Part shown: piece by piece, positions 53,252 to 61,444 of the stretch | How the letters are laid out: the number at the start of each line of letters is the position of its first letter | Position numbering within the stretch: the first letter of the stretch is position 1 | Origin: Phycisphaerae bacterium | Lineage (GTDB): Bacteria > Planctomycetota > Phycisphaerae > UBA1845 > PWPN01 | Reading direction: 5' to 3' | Length of the DNA: 64,000 nt | NCBI GenBank assembly: GCA_035384605.1 | Contig: DAOOIV010000015.1 | Coordinates: 7,062 to 71,061 of the forward strand | Notes under the pieces: generated by a model | The model's input: only the letters and a program-made list of their open reading frames with translations | Told to the model about the DNA's origin: nothing | The model's database searches: none | Translations under genes and position numbers: made by a program

Positions 53252-54109
53252 TTACCCTGACACGGCCATGTCCTGCTGCCAGGTGACGGCCGGGGTGAAG
53301 TTGAGCACGCGCTTGAGCCGGGCGCAGTTGATCAGAGGGGTGGTGGCATTCGGAGCCGGCCCGCGCCATTCGACTCGTGGGTTGAATCTCTGCACGTACT
53401 GGGCTGTGGGTGTAGCGGTCCCGATCGTCTCGGCGTTGACGAACAGAAGTTCATGCTTGAGGTCGCGGCGGCGCAGGGCCGTCTCGATTGCGCCGACCGC
53501 GTCGGAGAAATCGAGGTAATCACCCAGCACCAGTCTCGGCGACGAGCTGTGAATCTCCCTGGCAAACCACTTATCGTGTCGAACGTCGATCAGAGCCGGG
53601 AACCGCAGACAGATCGTGGGCACACCGCTCAAACGCGAGAAGGTCTCGGCGGTCAGCTCGTTGAGCCGCTTGCTCAGGTCGTAGGCATGATTCGGTCGGC
53701 AAGGGTGATCCTCGTCGATCGGCAGGTACGACAGACCATGATTCTCCAGCGACGTCGGCAGCCCGATCGCGCACAGGCTGCCGGCCAGAACAACCATGCC
53801 CGCTCCGGCGCGGTCGGCCGCCTCGAGAACGTGGTACGTCCCCTGCGTGTTGATGGCGAAGATCTCGGATTGCGGGATCGTCGGCATCCGACTGGGGATC
53901 GCGGCGAGGTGAACCACAGCCTGGCACCCGGCGCAGGCTTCGCGAACGGCTCTTGCGTCTCGAAGATCGGCCTGAACGTAGCGAACGCTCGCGGGCAGGC
54001 TTCTCGGCGGGTCGGCACGGTCAAACGCGACGATGTCGTGCGAAGGCGAAAACCGCTCCAGCACGCGCAAGCCCAGTCGCCCCGCCGCACCGGTCACAAA
54101 AAGTCTCAC
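53252..54109 (-). CDS. NAD-dependent epimerase/dehydratase (SDR)
   Basis: 285 residues from a GTG with GAGGTGAG upstream. The N-terminal GxxGxxG motif is MRLFVTGAAGRLGLRVLERF; DLRD and VVHLAAIPS follow, and the active-site YxxxK is YDLSKRLNE with a Ser in LAGSLCAIG before it. The extended SDR family includes UDP-sugar epimerases and uronate dehydrogenases. The lack of a signal peptide puts it in the cytoplasm, although its operon neighbours are secreted. It may act on the sugar released by them. Gap of 4 bp to the upstream gene. Confidence 0.82.
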   Translation of the reverse strand: MRLFVTGAAGRLGLRVLERFSPSHDIVAFDRADPPRSLPASVRYVQADLRDARAVREACAGCQAVVHLAAIPSRMPTIPQSEIFAINTQGTYHVLEAADRAGAGMVVLAGSLCAIGLPTSLENHGLSYLPIDEDHPCRPNHAYDLSKRLNELTAETFSRLSGVPTICLRFPALIDVRHDKWFAREIHSSSPRLVLGDYLDFSDAVGAIETALRRRDLKHELLFVNAETIGTATPTAQYVQRFNPRVEWRGPAPNATTPLINCARLKRVLNFTPAVTWQQDMAVSG

Positions 54110-54113
54110 GGTC

Positions 54114-56237
54114 TCACCTCGCCGGCGTCACCACTCCCACGAACGCGTCATCAAAATAGGCGACACCCGACTTGCCTTGGGTGTGCAAATTGAGCGAAAG
54201 CCGCTCGCTGCCTTTGGGGGCCGGGCCTTCCAGGGATACCCATGTCCACTCGCTGCGTCCGGTGACCTTGCGGCTCGGACCGAGACGCCCGACAACACCG
54301 CCGCTGTTGTCGGTGGCATCGAATGTGATCCAGGCGGCCCCCTGGTCATCCGGGCAGTCGGTCTTGATCCAGATGCCCGCGAAATACTTCGTGCCCACCC
54401 TGGCAGTGTTGTAGTGCGTGATCTGACGGATGACGGTTTCCTTCGGTGACACTCGCATGCTTTGCGAAAGCCGCCCGGTGTGGGCTGTCTTGTCGGCGAC
54501 CCCGCCGGGGTTTGATCTCATCACGTCTCCGTCGACCTTCAGCGTCTCAAAGCCCAGGGCGATCCATTCCTTGCCTCCGCCGCCGCCACCGGCTTCCATG
54601 CTCGCGTTGTTCAGCATGTTCTCACCGGGCGGCAGCTTCGCGAGCTGACCAAGCCGCAGGTCATGCCGGTTCTCCTGCTCGCTGGAGATGCGGACATCGG
54701 CCGCCTCGTACTTATAGCGACCCTGGGCCGTGGCAGACAGCTTGTAGCGGGCGGGGATGACATTCTCGAGAATGTACCGGCCGTCAGAGTCGGTCCTGGC
54801 CTCGTGTTTGCCCGGCTGGAGCGTGATCACCGCCCCAGCCACGGGTTTGTCATCATCACCGCTGCGTACCACCCCGCTGAGCGTGGTCTTGAGGGTCGCT
54901 TCCAGGGCAACGTCCACGACGCTGTTCTTCGCCGCGGCGACCTGAACCTTCTGTTTGAGAGCCTTGAAGCCGGGCTTGCTGATGCTCAGGCTGTAAGAGC
55001 CCGGTTCAAGCCTGCCGAAGAAGTAGTTGCCCATCGGGTCGGATGTGAAGGGCTTTCCGCCGATGCTCACTTCGGCACCGTCGAGCCGAACGTCCAGGCC
55101 GGCGACCGTCACTGTTCCGCTGATTGCCCCCGTGGTGTCGGTCGGCTTGGCCAGAGCCGCGACCACCGTGTACTGGTAATGCGGCTTGGTGGGCGAGCCG
55201 TCCGGATTGATGCCGCTTTCGGGATACACGTAATCGAACTGCTGCCAACCCTCGTTGGAGAACTCGAAGGGAAAGACCGCCACGAGTTCGGGCCAGTTCG
55301 GGTAGTAGTCGCGGAAGGCCCGCATCGCGTAATCCGCGCGGTTGTACTCGTCGATGATCGGGTGCCCTTCTGACTTGGTGTACACGGCGTTGCCCAGGTC
55401 CCACCCGGTTTCCGTGATCATGATCTTGACGTTGTCGCGGCCGCACTCCCGCAGTTTGGCCAACTCGAGCAGGTAGCTGTCGATGCTTAGTTCGGAGTCC
55501 GGTTTGATATTCTTGTTGTGATGATTCAAGTGCGGTGGGCGGTTCATCGGGTAGGGATGGCACGACCACAGGTCGAACGAACTGATGAATTCGGTGTTGG
55601 CTTTGCAGAGGGCCTCGGCCCACTCGGGGCTGGTCGCCAAACCGCCGTTGAGGATCTTGATTCGCGGGTCGCCGATGGAGCGAATTGCCTTGGCCACCGC
55701 CACGAAGAAGTCCGCGTACTCCTGGGGGTTGGCTTTGCCGCTCCATTCGACCGCCAGGTTCGGCTCGTTCCACACCTCGATGTAAAGCGGGCACATATCC
55801 GTCCGCGGCAGGCCGGCCACCACGCGTTTGACCGCCTGTGCGATAGAGGTGTAATCGCCCGGGGAGTCGGCCTCGGGTTTTCGCCAGCCCCCGCCACCGT
55901 AGTGGCCCCCAAGTCGCAGTACGGGGATCAACTCGAGCTGATAGCATTTGTTGACGTAATCGATCCAGCCCTGTGGCGGCTGTTTGGTGTTCTTGTCAAT
56001 GTCCGCCAGCAAGGTCTTGGCATAGCCCCATCGCCCGACCAGAAACCGCGCCCAGCGAAGGTGCTTATCGCCCTTCGTGCCGTCAGCGCCGTCGCCGACC
56101 AACAAGTGCGCCCCGTAGAAGTTGTTCGGCAGCGCATAGGACGACTCCGGCAACGGGACCTTCTCGGCGGCATGGGCAGCCAGTGCCAGCACGGTCCCCA
56201 ACAAGCCGATTGCGCCGACGAGCCACTTGCAGTTCAT
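54114..56237 (-). CDS. Secreted clan-A-like glycoside hydrolase with two carboxypeptidase-regulatory-like domains
   Basis: 707 residues with signal peptide MNCKWLVGAIGLLGTVLALAAHA. The N-terminal TIM-barrel carries YIEVWNEPNLAVEW (acid/base Glu near 155) and IMITETGWDLGN (nucleophile Glu near 277), the pattern of GH5/GH39-type retaining enzymes. After about 370 come two beta-sandwich domains of the carboxypeptidase-regulatory type (AISGTVTVAGLDVRLDGAEVSIGGK, LSGVVRSGDDDKPVAGAVITLQPG). A C-terminal carbohydrate-binding-like beta domain ends AYFDDAFVGVV. It should cut a polysaccharide backbone outside the cell. First gene of a three-gene operon; GAGG precedes the ATG by 8 bp. Confidence 0.82.
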   Translation of the reverse strand: MNCKWLVGAIGLLGTVLALAAHAAEKVPLPESSYALPNNFYGAHLLVGDGADGTKGDKHLRWARFLVGRWGYAKTLLADIDKNTKQPPQGWIDYVNKCYQLELIPVLRLGGHYGGGGWRKPEADSPGDYTSIAQAVKRVVAGLPRTDMCPLYIEVWNEPNLAVEWSGKANPQEYADFFVAVAKAIRSIGDPRIKILNGGLATSPEWAEALCKANTEFISSFDLWSCHPYPMNRPPHLNHHNKNIKPDSELSIDSYLLELAKLRECGRDNVKIMITETGWDLGNAVYTKSEGHPIIDEYNRADYAMRAFRDYYPNWPELVAVFPFEFSNEGWQQFDYVYPESGINPDGSPTKPHYQYTVVAALAKPTDTTGAISGTVTVAGLDVRLDGAEVSIGGKPFTSDPMGNYFFGRLEPGSYSLSISKPGFKALKQKVQVAAAKNSVVDVALEATLKTTLSGVVRSGDDDKPVAGAVITLQPGKHEARTDSDGRYILENVIPARYKLSATAQGRYKYEAADVRISSEQENRHDLRLGQLAKLPPGENMLNNASMEAGGGGGGKEWIALGFETLKVDGDVMRSNPGGVADKTAHTGRLSQSMRVSPKETVIRQITHYNTARVGTKYFAGIWIKTDCPDDQGAAWITFDATDNSGGVVGRLGPSRKVTGRSEWTWVSLEGPAPKGSERLSLNLHTQGKSGVAYFDDAFVGVVTPAR

Positions 56238-56463
56238 GTCGTCAACCTCGCTTCACGCCAGGGAAGGATAGTGCCCATGTCGGTTGCCGAAGACCGACGA
56301 TACTCGGGCTCCTGGAGAGCCGCAACGGAAGGTGTTGTCGGTTTGCGAGGACAGCCGGCCCGGCGTCCACTTGAAAGGGTGCTCCTGACCCGCTAAGCTG
56401 TCGCATCCGCTGTCGGTCATCGGGGCCAAGCGATTGTAATGTTATAGCTGGCAGGAATTTAGG

Positions 56464-58398
56464 ATGAGCAATCCGTTGGAATCCCGCGTCATTGAGTTGG
56501 GCAAGCACGTTGTGAGAATGACCACCGCCGCCGGTTCGGGGCACCCGTCCAGTGCTCTGTCGCTGGCCCATATCGTCGCCGCGCTGATGTACGAGCAGAT
56601 GCGTTACGACCCGGCCGACCCGTGGAACCCGGCCAGCGACCGGCTGGTTTTGAGCGAAGGACATTCGGTACCCATCGTCTATGCCGCATATGCGGATCTG
56701 GGCGGGGTGGTCGGCAAGTCTCCGGCCGCGAAACGGGCACTGACGCTCGATGACCTCAAGAGCCTTCGCGAACTCGACAGTGTTCTCGACGGCCACCCGA
56801 ACCCGGCCGAAGGATTTCCGTTCTTCGACGCGGCCACCGGCTCGCTCGGGCAGGGGTTGTCGGTTGGTGCCGGCCTGGCACTTGGCGCTCGGCTCAGCAA
56901 GATCGACAAGCGGATTTTCGTGATCATCGGCGACGGCGAGTCGCGCGAGGGGCAGATCTGGGAGGCTCTCGACTTCATCATCGACCACGAGCTGGTCAAC
57001 GTCTGCCCGATCTTCAACTGCAACGGCCAAGGGCAGGCGGATTACGTGTCCAAGCAGCAGTCGGCCGACGTGTTGGTGGGTAAACTCAAGGCCTTCGGCT
57101 ACGACGTGCAGGACATCGACGGCCACAAGATGGACCAGATCGCTTCGGCGGTCGCCAAGGTTGGAAAGGGCTCGGTTCCGGTTGCCATCGTGGCCCGCAC
57201 GCAGAAGGGCTGGGGCGTCGATTCGCTCAAGGATAAGTCCAACCACGGCAAGCCGCTGACGGCCGCGCAGGTCGCCGAGGCTGAGGCCAGCCTGGACAAG
57301 GTGGCTGCCGAACTGAAGCTCCCCAAGGTCTGCGGCCCGGCGCCCAAGCCGCCGATGCCGCCCTCGGCCAACGGTCCGGCGAAAAGGGACAAGATTGCGG
57401 TCATGCCGTTTGCCGAGGCCGTGGCCAAGACCGGAATGATCGAGGCGGTGGCCAAGAACAAGCTCTCGACGCGGCGAGCCTATGGAGCAGCGCTGTTCGC
57501 CCTTGGTCACGCCGATGAACGAATCGTTGCTCTGGACGGCGACGTCAGCAACTCGACTTTCGCCAACGTCTTTGCCAAGGCGTTCCCGAACCGTTTCTTC
57601 GAGTGCAAAATCGCCGAGCAGAACATGATCTCGACGGCCGCGGGTCTCTCGGCCGCCGGTTACATCCCCTTTGCCAGCAGTTTCGCCAAGTTCCTGGCCC
57701 GCGGGTATGACCAGTTTGAAATGGCCGCGATCACTCGGGCGAACGTCAAACTCGTCGGTTCGCACGCCGGCTGCTCGCTCGGCGCTGACGGTCCCAGCCA
57801 GATGAGCCTGCCCGACATGGCGTATTTCCGAGCGTACACCACGGCGGAAGACGGGCGCGGCAACCCGGCGCTGACCCTCTTCCATCCGGCTGATGCGGTG
57901 GCCGCCTACCGCCTGACCGAGATGGCCGCCAACATCAACGGTCTGTGCTACGTCCGCACGCACCGTCCGGATGTCCCGCTGATCTACCCGCAGGATGCGG
58001 TTTTCAAGCTCGGCGGATGCGGCAAACTGGCCGAGGGTGACTCCGTGACCATCGTGGCAAGCGGCTACATGACGACGCTGGCTTTGAAGGCGGTTCGCGA
58101 ATTGGAGAAGGCCGGGATCAAGTGCAACCTCTTCGATGCTTACTGCCTGCCAATAGATGCCGAGCCGGTTCTCACCGCCGCGCGGAAGGCCAACGGCAGG
58201 ATTCTGACCGTCGAGGACAATTTCGCCGGCGGTTTCAATGCCGCACTGGCCGAGGCCGCCGCTCGCGGCGGCGACGTGAAGGTTTTTGCCATGACCTGCC
58301 CGCGGATTCCCAAGTCCGGCAAGGATGGCGACATCGTCCTAGCCGCCCTGGGCCTCGGCGTACAGAATATCGTTGCCCGGGTGAAAGAACTCCGGTAG
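56464..58398 (+). CDS. tkt: Transketolase
   Basis: 644 residues, full length with both TPP and pyrimidine domains. Landmarks: SGHPSSALSLAHIVAALM, SEGHSVPIVYAAYADLGGV, GSLGQGLSVGAGLALGARL, the TPP-binding GDGESREGQIWEALDF, GWGVDS, and in the second half FFECKIAEQNMISTAAGLSAAG. A short Pro-rich linker (PAPKPPMPPS, near 300) separates the halves. It moves two-carbon units between sugar phosphates in the pentose phosphate path. AGGAATTTAGG lies just before the ATG. The stop codon TAG is part of a GTAG-headed repeat that follows. Confidence 0.93.
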   Translation: MSNPLESRVIELGKHVVRMTTAAGSGHPSSALSLAHIVAALMYEQMRYDPADPWNPASDRLVLSEGHSVPIVYAAYADLGGVVGKSPAAKRALTLDDLKSLRELDSVLDGHPNPAEGFPFFDAATGSLGQGLSVGAGLALGARLSKIDKRIFVIIGDGESREGQIWEALDFIIDHELVNVCPIFNCNGQGQADYVSKQQSADVLVGKLKAFGYDVQDIDGHKMDQIASAVAKVGKGSVPVAIVARTQKGWGVDSLKDKSNHGKPLTAAQVAEAEASLDKVAAELKLPKVCGPAPKPPMPPSANGPAKRDKIAVMPFAEAVAKTGMIEAVAKNKLSTRRAYGAALFALGHADERIVALDGDVSNSTFANVFAKAFPNRFFECKIAEQNMISTAAGLSAAGYIPFASSFAKFLARGYDQFEMAAITRANVKLVGSHAGCSLGADGPSQMSLPDMAYFRAYTTAEDGRGNPALTLFHPADAVAAYRLTEMAANINGLCYVRTHRPDVPLIYPQDAVFKLGGCGKLAEGDSVTIVASGYMTTLALKAVRELEKAGIKCNLFDAYCLPIDAEPVLTAARKANGRILTVEDNFAGGFNAALAEAAARGGDVKVFAMTCPRIPKSGKDGDIVLAALGLGVQNIVARVKELR

Positions 58399-58480
58399 GG
58401 CATAGTTGAGGTCGCCACGGCGACCGAGACCCGCCTTCTTGTTGAAACGGCGGGTCTCGCTTGGCTCGACGCTGCCCTAC
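58395..58480. repeat. Three-armed interspersed repeat, copy 3, overlapping the transketolase stop
   Basis: GTAG at 58395-58398 supplies the TAG stop. Outer pair GTAGGGCA / TGCCCTAC (58473-58480) encloses GGTCGCC-AC-GGCGACC and the perfect 10-bp arm GAGACCCGCC / GGCGGGTCTC. The C-G pair at position 7 of that arm is T-A in copies 1 and 2, a covarying change. Confidence 0.8.
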
Positions 58481-58493
58481 TTGAGAAACGTGA

Positions 58494-58539
58494 ACGGGCC
58501 TCCCTCTGGCACAAGCGGCGGGAGGCCCGTATTCTTTCC
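58494..58539 (+). terminator. Rho-independent terminator after transketolase
   Basis: Perfect 11-bp stem ACGGGCCTCCC / GGGAGGCCCGT (58494-58504 and 58520-58530) with a 15-nt loop, then the T-rich ATTCTTTCC. Two smaller hairpins follow (ACTGCCG-TGT-CGGCAGT and ACTGCT-CGCAG-AGCAGT) in the leader of the beta-helix gene. Confidence 0.75.
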
Positions 58540-58651
58540 GCAAGTGTACGGTTTGCGTGTGCAACTGCCGTGTCGGCAGTGCGAGAAGACGTTACTGCTC
58601 GCAGAGCAGTGACACACCTCAGATAACTCGCTGAGATGGAGGATGTTGGTC

Positions 58652-60712
58652 ATGTGCAACACGCTGCTTTTCTCGCTTGTCATGATTCTTGCGACCCAGA
58701 CGCAATCGGCTGCGGAACTATACGTCGCCGCCAACGGCAACGACGCGTGGTCCGGCGGGCTTGCCGCGCCGAATGAGCAGAAGACCGATGGGCCCTTTGC
58801 GACGCTGGAGCGGGCCAGGGACGAGATCCGCAAGATGAAGAAGAAGCCGGGTGAGTCGCCGGCCGGCGTCACTGTCTGGATCCGCGGCGGGGATTACCAT
58901 CTCGACAAGACCTTTGAGCTTGTGGCCGAGGACAGCGGCAGCGAGAAGATGCCGATTGCATACCGGGCGTACAAGGATGAGAAGGTGCGTCTGCTGGGCG
59001 GCAAGAGGGTCTCCGATTTCAGACCTGTTACCGATCGGGCGATTCTCGACCGGCTTGAACCGGCGGCACGCGGCAAGGTCATGCAGGCCGATCTCAAGGC
59101 CGCCGGTGTGACCGACTTTGGCGATCCCGTGGCCGCGGCCAAGCGCATCGAATTGTTCTTCGGCGGCAAGCCGATGCAGTTGTCGCGATGGCCGAACGAG
59201 GGCTTCACCAAGATCGCGGACGTCGTGGGCGGCAAGCCGATCAAGAGCCACGGGAAGGAAGGCGATTCCGTCGGCAAGTTCACGTACGAGGGCGATCGGC
59301 CGAAACGTTGGATCGGCGAGAGCGACATCTGGCTGCACGGTTACTGGTTCTGGGACTGGGCCGACGCGTACCAGAAGGTTGAGTCGATCGATACTGAAAA
59401 GCGCATCATCAACCTGGCCACGCCGTATCACCACTACGGGTATCGTAAGGAGCAGCGCTACTACGCGATCAATCTTCTCTCGGAGATCGACAGCCCGGGT
59501 GAATGGTACGTGGATCGCAGGAGCGGCACCCTCTACTTCTGGCCTCCGGCGGGCTTGGCGACAAACGAGACGTACGTGTCGGTGCTGGGGACAGCGGTCA
59601 GGATGGAGAACGTCACCGATGTGACCTTCCGCGGGCTGGTATTCGAGTACGTTCGTGGAACGGCGATTACCATCAAGGGCGGCAAGCGGGACCTCGTCGC
59701 CGGATGCACGTTACGCAATATCGGCGGGCAGGCGGTCGTGGTCAACGGCGGTGAGAAGCACGGCGTGGCCGGTTGCGACATCTACGACACCGGCGACGGC
59801 GGGATCAGCCTCAGCGGCGGCGACCGCGCGAAGCTCATCCCCGGCGGCCATTTTGCGACCAACAACCACATCTACCGCTACAGCCGCAACAGCAACACCT
59901 ACCGCACGGCCGTCAGCCTGGCCGGCGTCGGTTGCCGGGCGGCCAACAATCTGATCCACGACGCCCCGCACATGGCCCTGGGCCTGAGCGGCAACGAACA
60001 CGTGATTGAACTGAACGAGGTGCACCATGTGGTCATGGAAACCGACGACGCCGGGGCGTTCTACATGGGCCGCGACTGGACCTGGCGAGGGAACGTGATT
60101 CGCCACAACTACTTCCACCACATCGGCGAGTTCAAGAGCTGGGTCGGCACACAGGCCATCTACCTCGATGACTGGGCCAGCGATGTGAAGGTCCATGGCA
60201 ACATCTGCTACAAGGTCTTTCGGGCGGTGCTCGTCGGCGGTGGACGTGACAACACGGTGGAGAACAACATTCTTGTGGACTGCAACATTGGCATCCACGT
60301 CGACTCGCGCGGTTTGGGCTGGGCCAAGTACTACTTCGACCGGACGGATAACACGCTGGTGGAACGGCTCAATGCGGTTCCCTACAAGGAGCCACCGTGG
60401 AGCACGCGGTACCCGCAATTGCTTACGCTTTACCAGGATGAGCCAGCCCTGGCCAAGTACAACGAGCTGGTTCGCAACGTAATGGTCGGCTGCGGCAAGG
60501 CCATCGATCTGCACGACGGCCTGACCGACAAGGTGGTTGCCATGCAGGACAACTCCATCGACGAGGAAGTCTACCTCAAGGACGGCGAGGCCAACCGGTT
60601 CCAGCTCAAGCCCGATTCACCCATGTGGGCCAAGGGTTTCCAGCGCATCCCGGTGGAGAAGATCGGGCTGCAGAAGGATGAGTACCGGTCCGCGCTGCCA
60701 GAAGCGCAATGA
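58652..60712 (+). CDS. Secreted right-handed beta-helix protein (polysaccharide-active, GH141-like)
   Basis: 686 residues from the ATG at 58652, with GGAGG spaced 9 bp before it; an earlier ATG at 58643 would have no space for a site. Signal peptide MCNTLLFSLVMILATQTQSA. ELYVAANGNDAWSGG and TDGPFATLERARDEIRKM open the family domain. Beta-helix rungs follow (DVTFRGLVFEYVRGTAITIKGG, RDLVAGCTLRNIGGQAVVV, GVAGCDIYDTGDGGISLSGGD, NIGIHVD). Similar proteins are fucosidases or xylanases of GH141 or polysaccharide lyases; activity here is inferred. It acts outside the cytoplasm. Transcription starts after a strong terminator. Confidence 0.87.
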   Translation: MCNTLLFSLVMILATQTQSAAELYVAANGNDAWSGGLAAPNEQKTDGPFATLERARDEIRKMKKKPGESPAGVTVWIRGGDYHLDKTFELVAEDSGSEKMPIAYRAYKDEKVRLLGGKRVSDFRPVTDRAILDRLEPAARGKVMQADLKAAGVTDFGDPVAAAKRIELFFGGKPMQLSRWPNEGFTKIADVVGGKPIKSHGKEGDSVGKFTYEGDRPKRWIGESDIWLHGYWFWDWADAYQKVESIDTEKRIINLATPYHHYGYRKEQRYYAINLLSEIDSPGEWYVDRRSGTLYFWPPAGLATNETYVSVLGTAVRMENVTDVTFRGLVFEYVRGTAITIKGGKRDLVAGCTLRNIGGQAVVVNGGEKHGVAGCDIYDTGDGGISLSGGDRAKLIPGGHFATNNHIYRYSRNSNTYRTAVSLAGVGCRAANNLIHDAPHMALGLSGNEHVIELNEVHHVVMETDDAGAFYMGRDWTWRGNVIRHNYFHHIGEFKSWVGTQAIYLDDWASDVKVHGNICYKVFRAVLVGGGRDNTVENNILVDCNIGIHVDSRGLGWAKYYFDRTDNTLVERLNAVPYKEPPWSTRYPQLLTLYQDEPALAKYNELVRNVMVGCGKAIDLHDGLTDKVVAMQDNSIDEEVYLKDGEANRFQLKPDSPMWAKGFQRIPVEKIGLQKDEYRSALPEAQ

Positions 60713-60716
60713 AGTG

Positions 60717-61318
60717 GTGCCGATGGCCGGGTGGGCACGTGGGTGTTGTGCAGAGCCTCCTTCCTGGACGGGCCGGGTGATCGAGGAGCACGCTGGTTGC
60801 AGCGGAAATGGGGCGACGGGGGCGTCGGGTGGCCGGCGGTGATCGAAGAGGTCGACGGCCGTGTTACTCATGCCGAAATGGGCCGACGAGGGCGTCGGCC
60901 CTACGTGTACGGCTTGTGTGACATCCATGCTCGGTGCCAGTCAAAAGCACGCGGCATGATTGGGTCCCCCACGGGCCAACAGGGCCGTTGTTCTACAGTG
61001 GTGGGCCGACGAGGGCGTCGGCCCTACTTGGTGCCGATGGCTCCGTCGGCGCTTGGGTGTTGGGTGAATCCTCCTTGCCGGACGGGTCGAGTGATCGAGG
61101 AGCACACTGGTTGCAGCGGAAATGGGCCGACGAGGGCGTCGGGTGGCCGGCGGTGATCGAAGAGGTCGACGGCCGTGTTACTCGTGCCGAAATGGGCCGA
61201 CGAGGGCGTCGGCCCTACTTGATGGGGCGACGGGGGCGTCGGCCCTACTTGATGGCCCGCCGCAAGCATCGACCCTACGTGCGGCCCGTCCCGGGCGTCG
61301 GCCCTACTGTGCTTGAAG
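60717..61318. repeat. REP palindrome array (left array)
   Basis: A composite array. Perfect or near units have the 9-bp stem GGGCCGACG and CGTCGGCCC with loop AGGG, then CTAC; on the minus strand each reads GTAG plus hairpin. Clear units: 60880-60904, 61003-61027, 61194-61218; degenerate ones near 60804, 61124, 61224, 61254, 61284. A larger unit of about 300 bp is duplicated within it, beginning GTGCCGATGG at about 60719 and 61031. It shares a 151-bp block with the right array (60880-61030 and 63139-63289) with no difference seen. Confidence 0.82.
60913..60957 (-). pseudogene. RAYT 5'-end relic, copy A
   Basis: The minus strand encodes MPRAFDWHRAWMSHK, the first 15 codons of the RAYT gene at the right end (one change, Arg8 to His), then the frame runs into the array. 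The flank GATTGGGTCC is shared too. It is a fragment of a transposase gene caught in the array. Confidence 0.8.
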
Positions 61319-61396
61319 CAGACTGCGTTCAACGGCGTGGCTGCCAAGGGGGAAGCGGCGGGGATGCGGGGTCGGGGTTGACCGGGTGGCCCGTAT

Positions 61397-61429
61397 CGGC
61401 TATTTTGCATTTAGATTGCAAATTAGCCG
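61397..61429. promoter_or_regulatory. Inverted repeat upstream of the DUF4143 ATPase gene
   Basis: CGGCTATTTTGCA (61397-61409) and TGCAAATTAGCCG (61417-61429) form a 13-bp imperfect inverted repeat (one T-T mismatch), 16 bp before the ATG. The AT-rich GCAAAT core suggests an autoregulatory operator overlapping the promoter. Confidence 0.5.
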
Positions 61430-61444
61430 ATAAAGGAATTGGCC

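Noticed and set aside
56242..57963. A 573-codon open frame on the minus strand
   Set aside because: It lies opposite transketolase, which has clear conserved motifs. Long antisense frames are common in GC-rich DNA, and this one has no domain or binding site.
60717..61318. CRISPR array
   Set aside because: The repeats are palindromic REP units of uneven spacing with repeated spacers, no cas genes are near, and a RAYT gene is adjacent.
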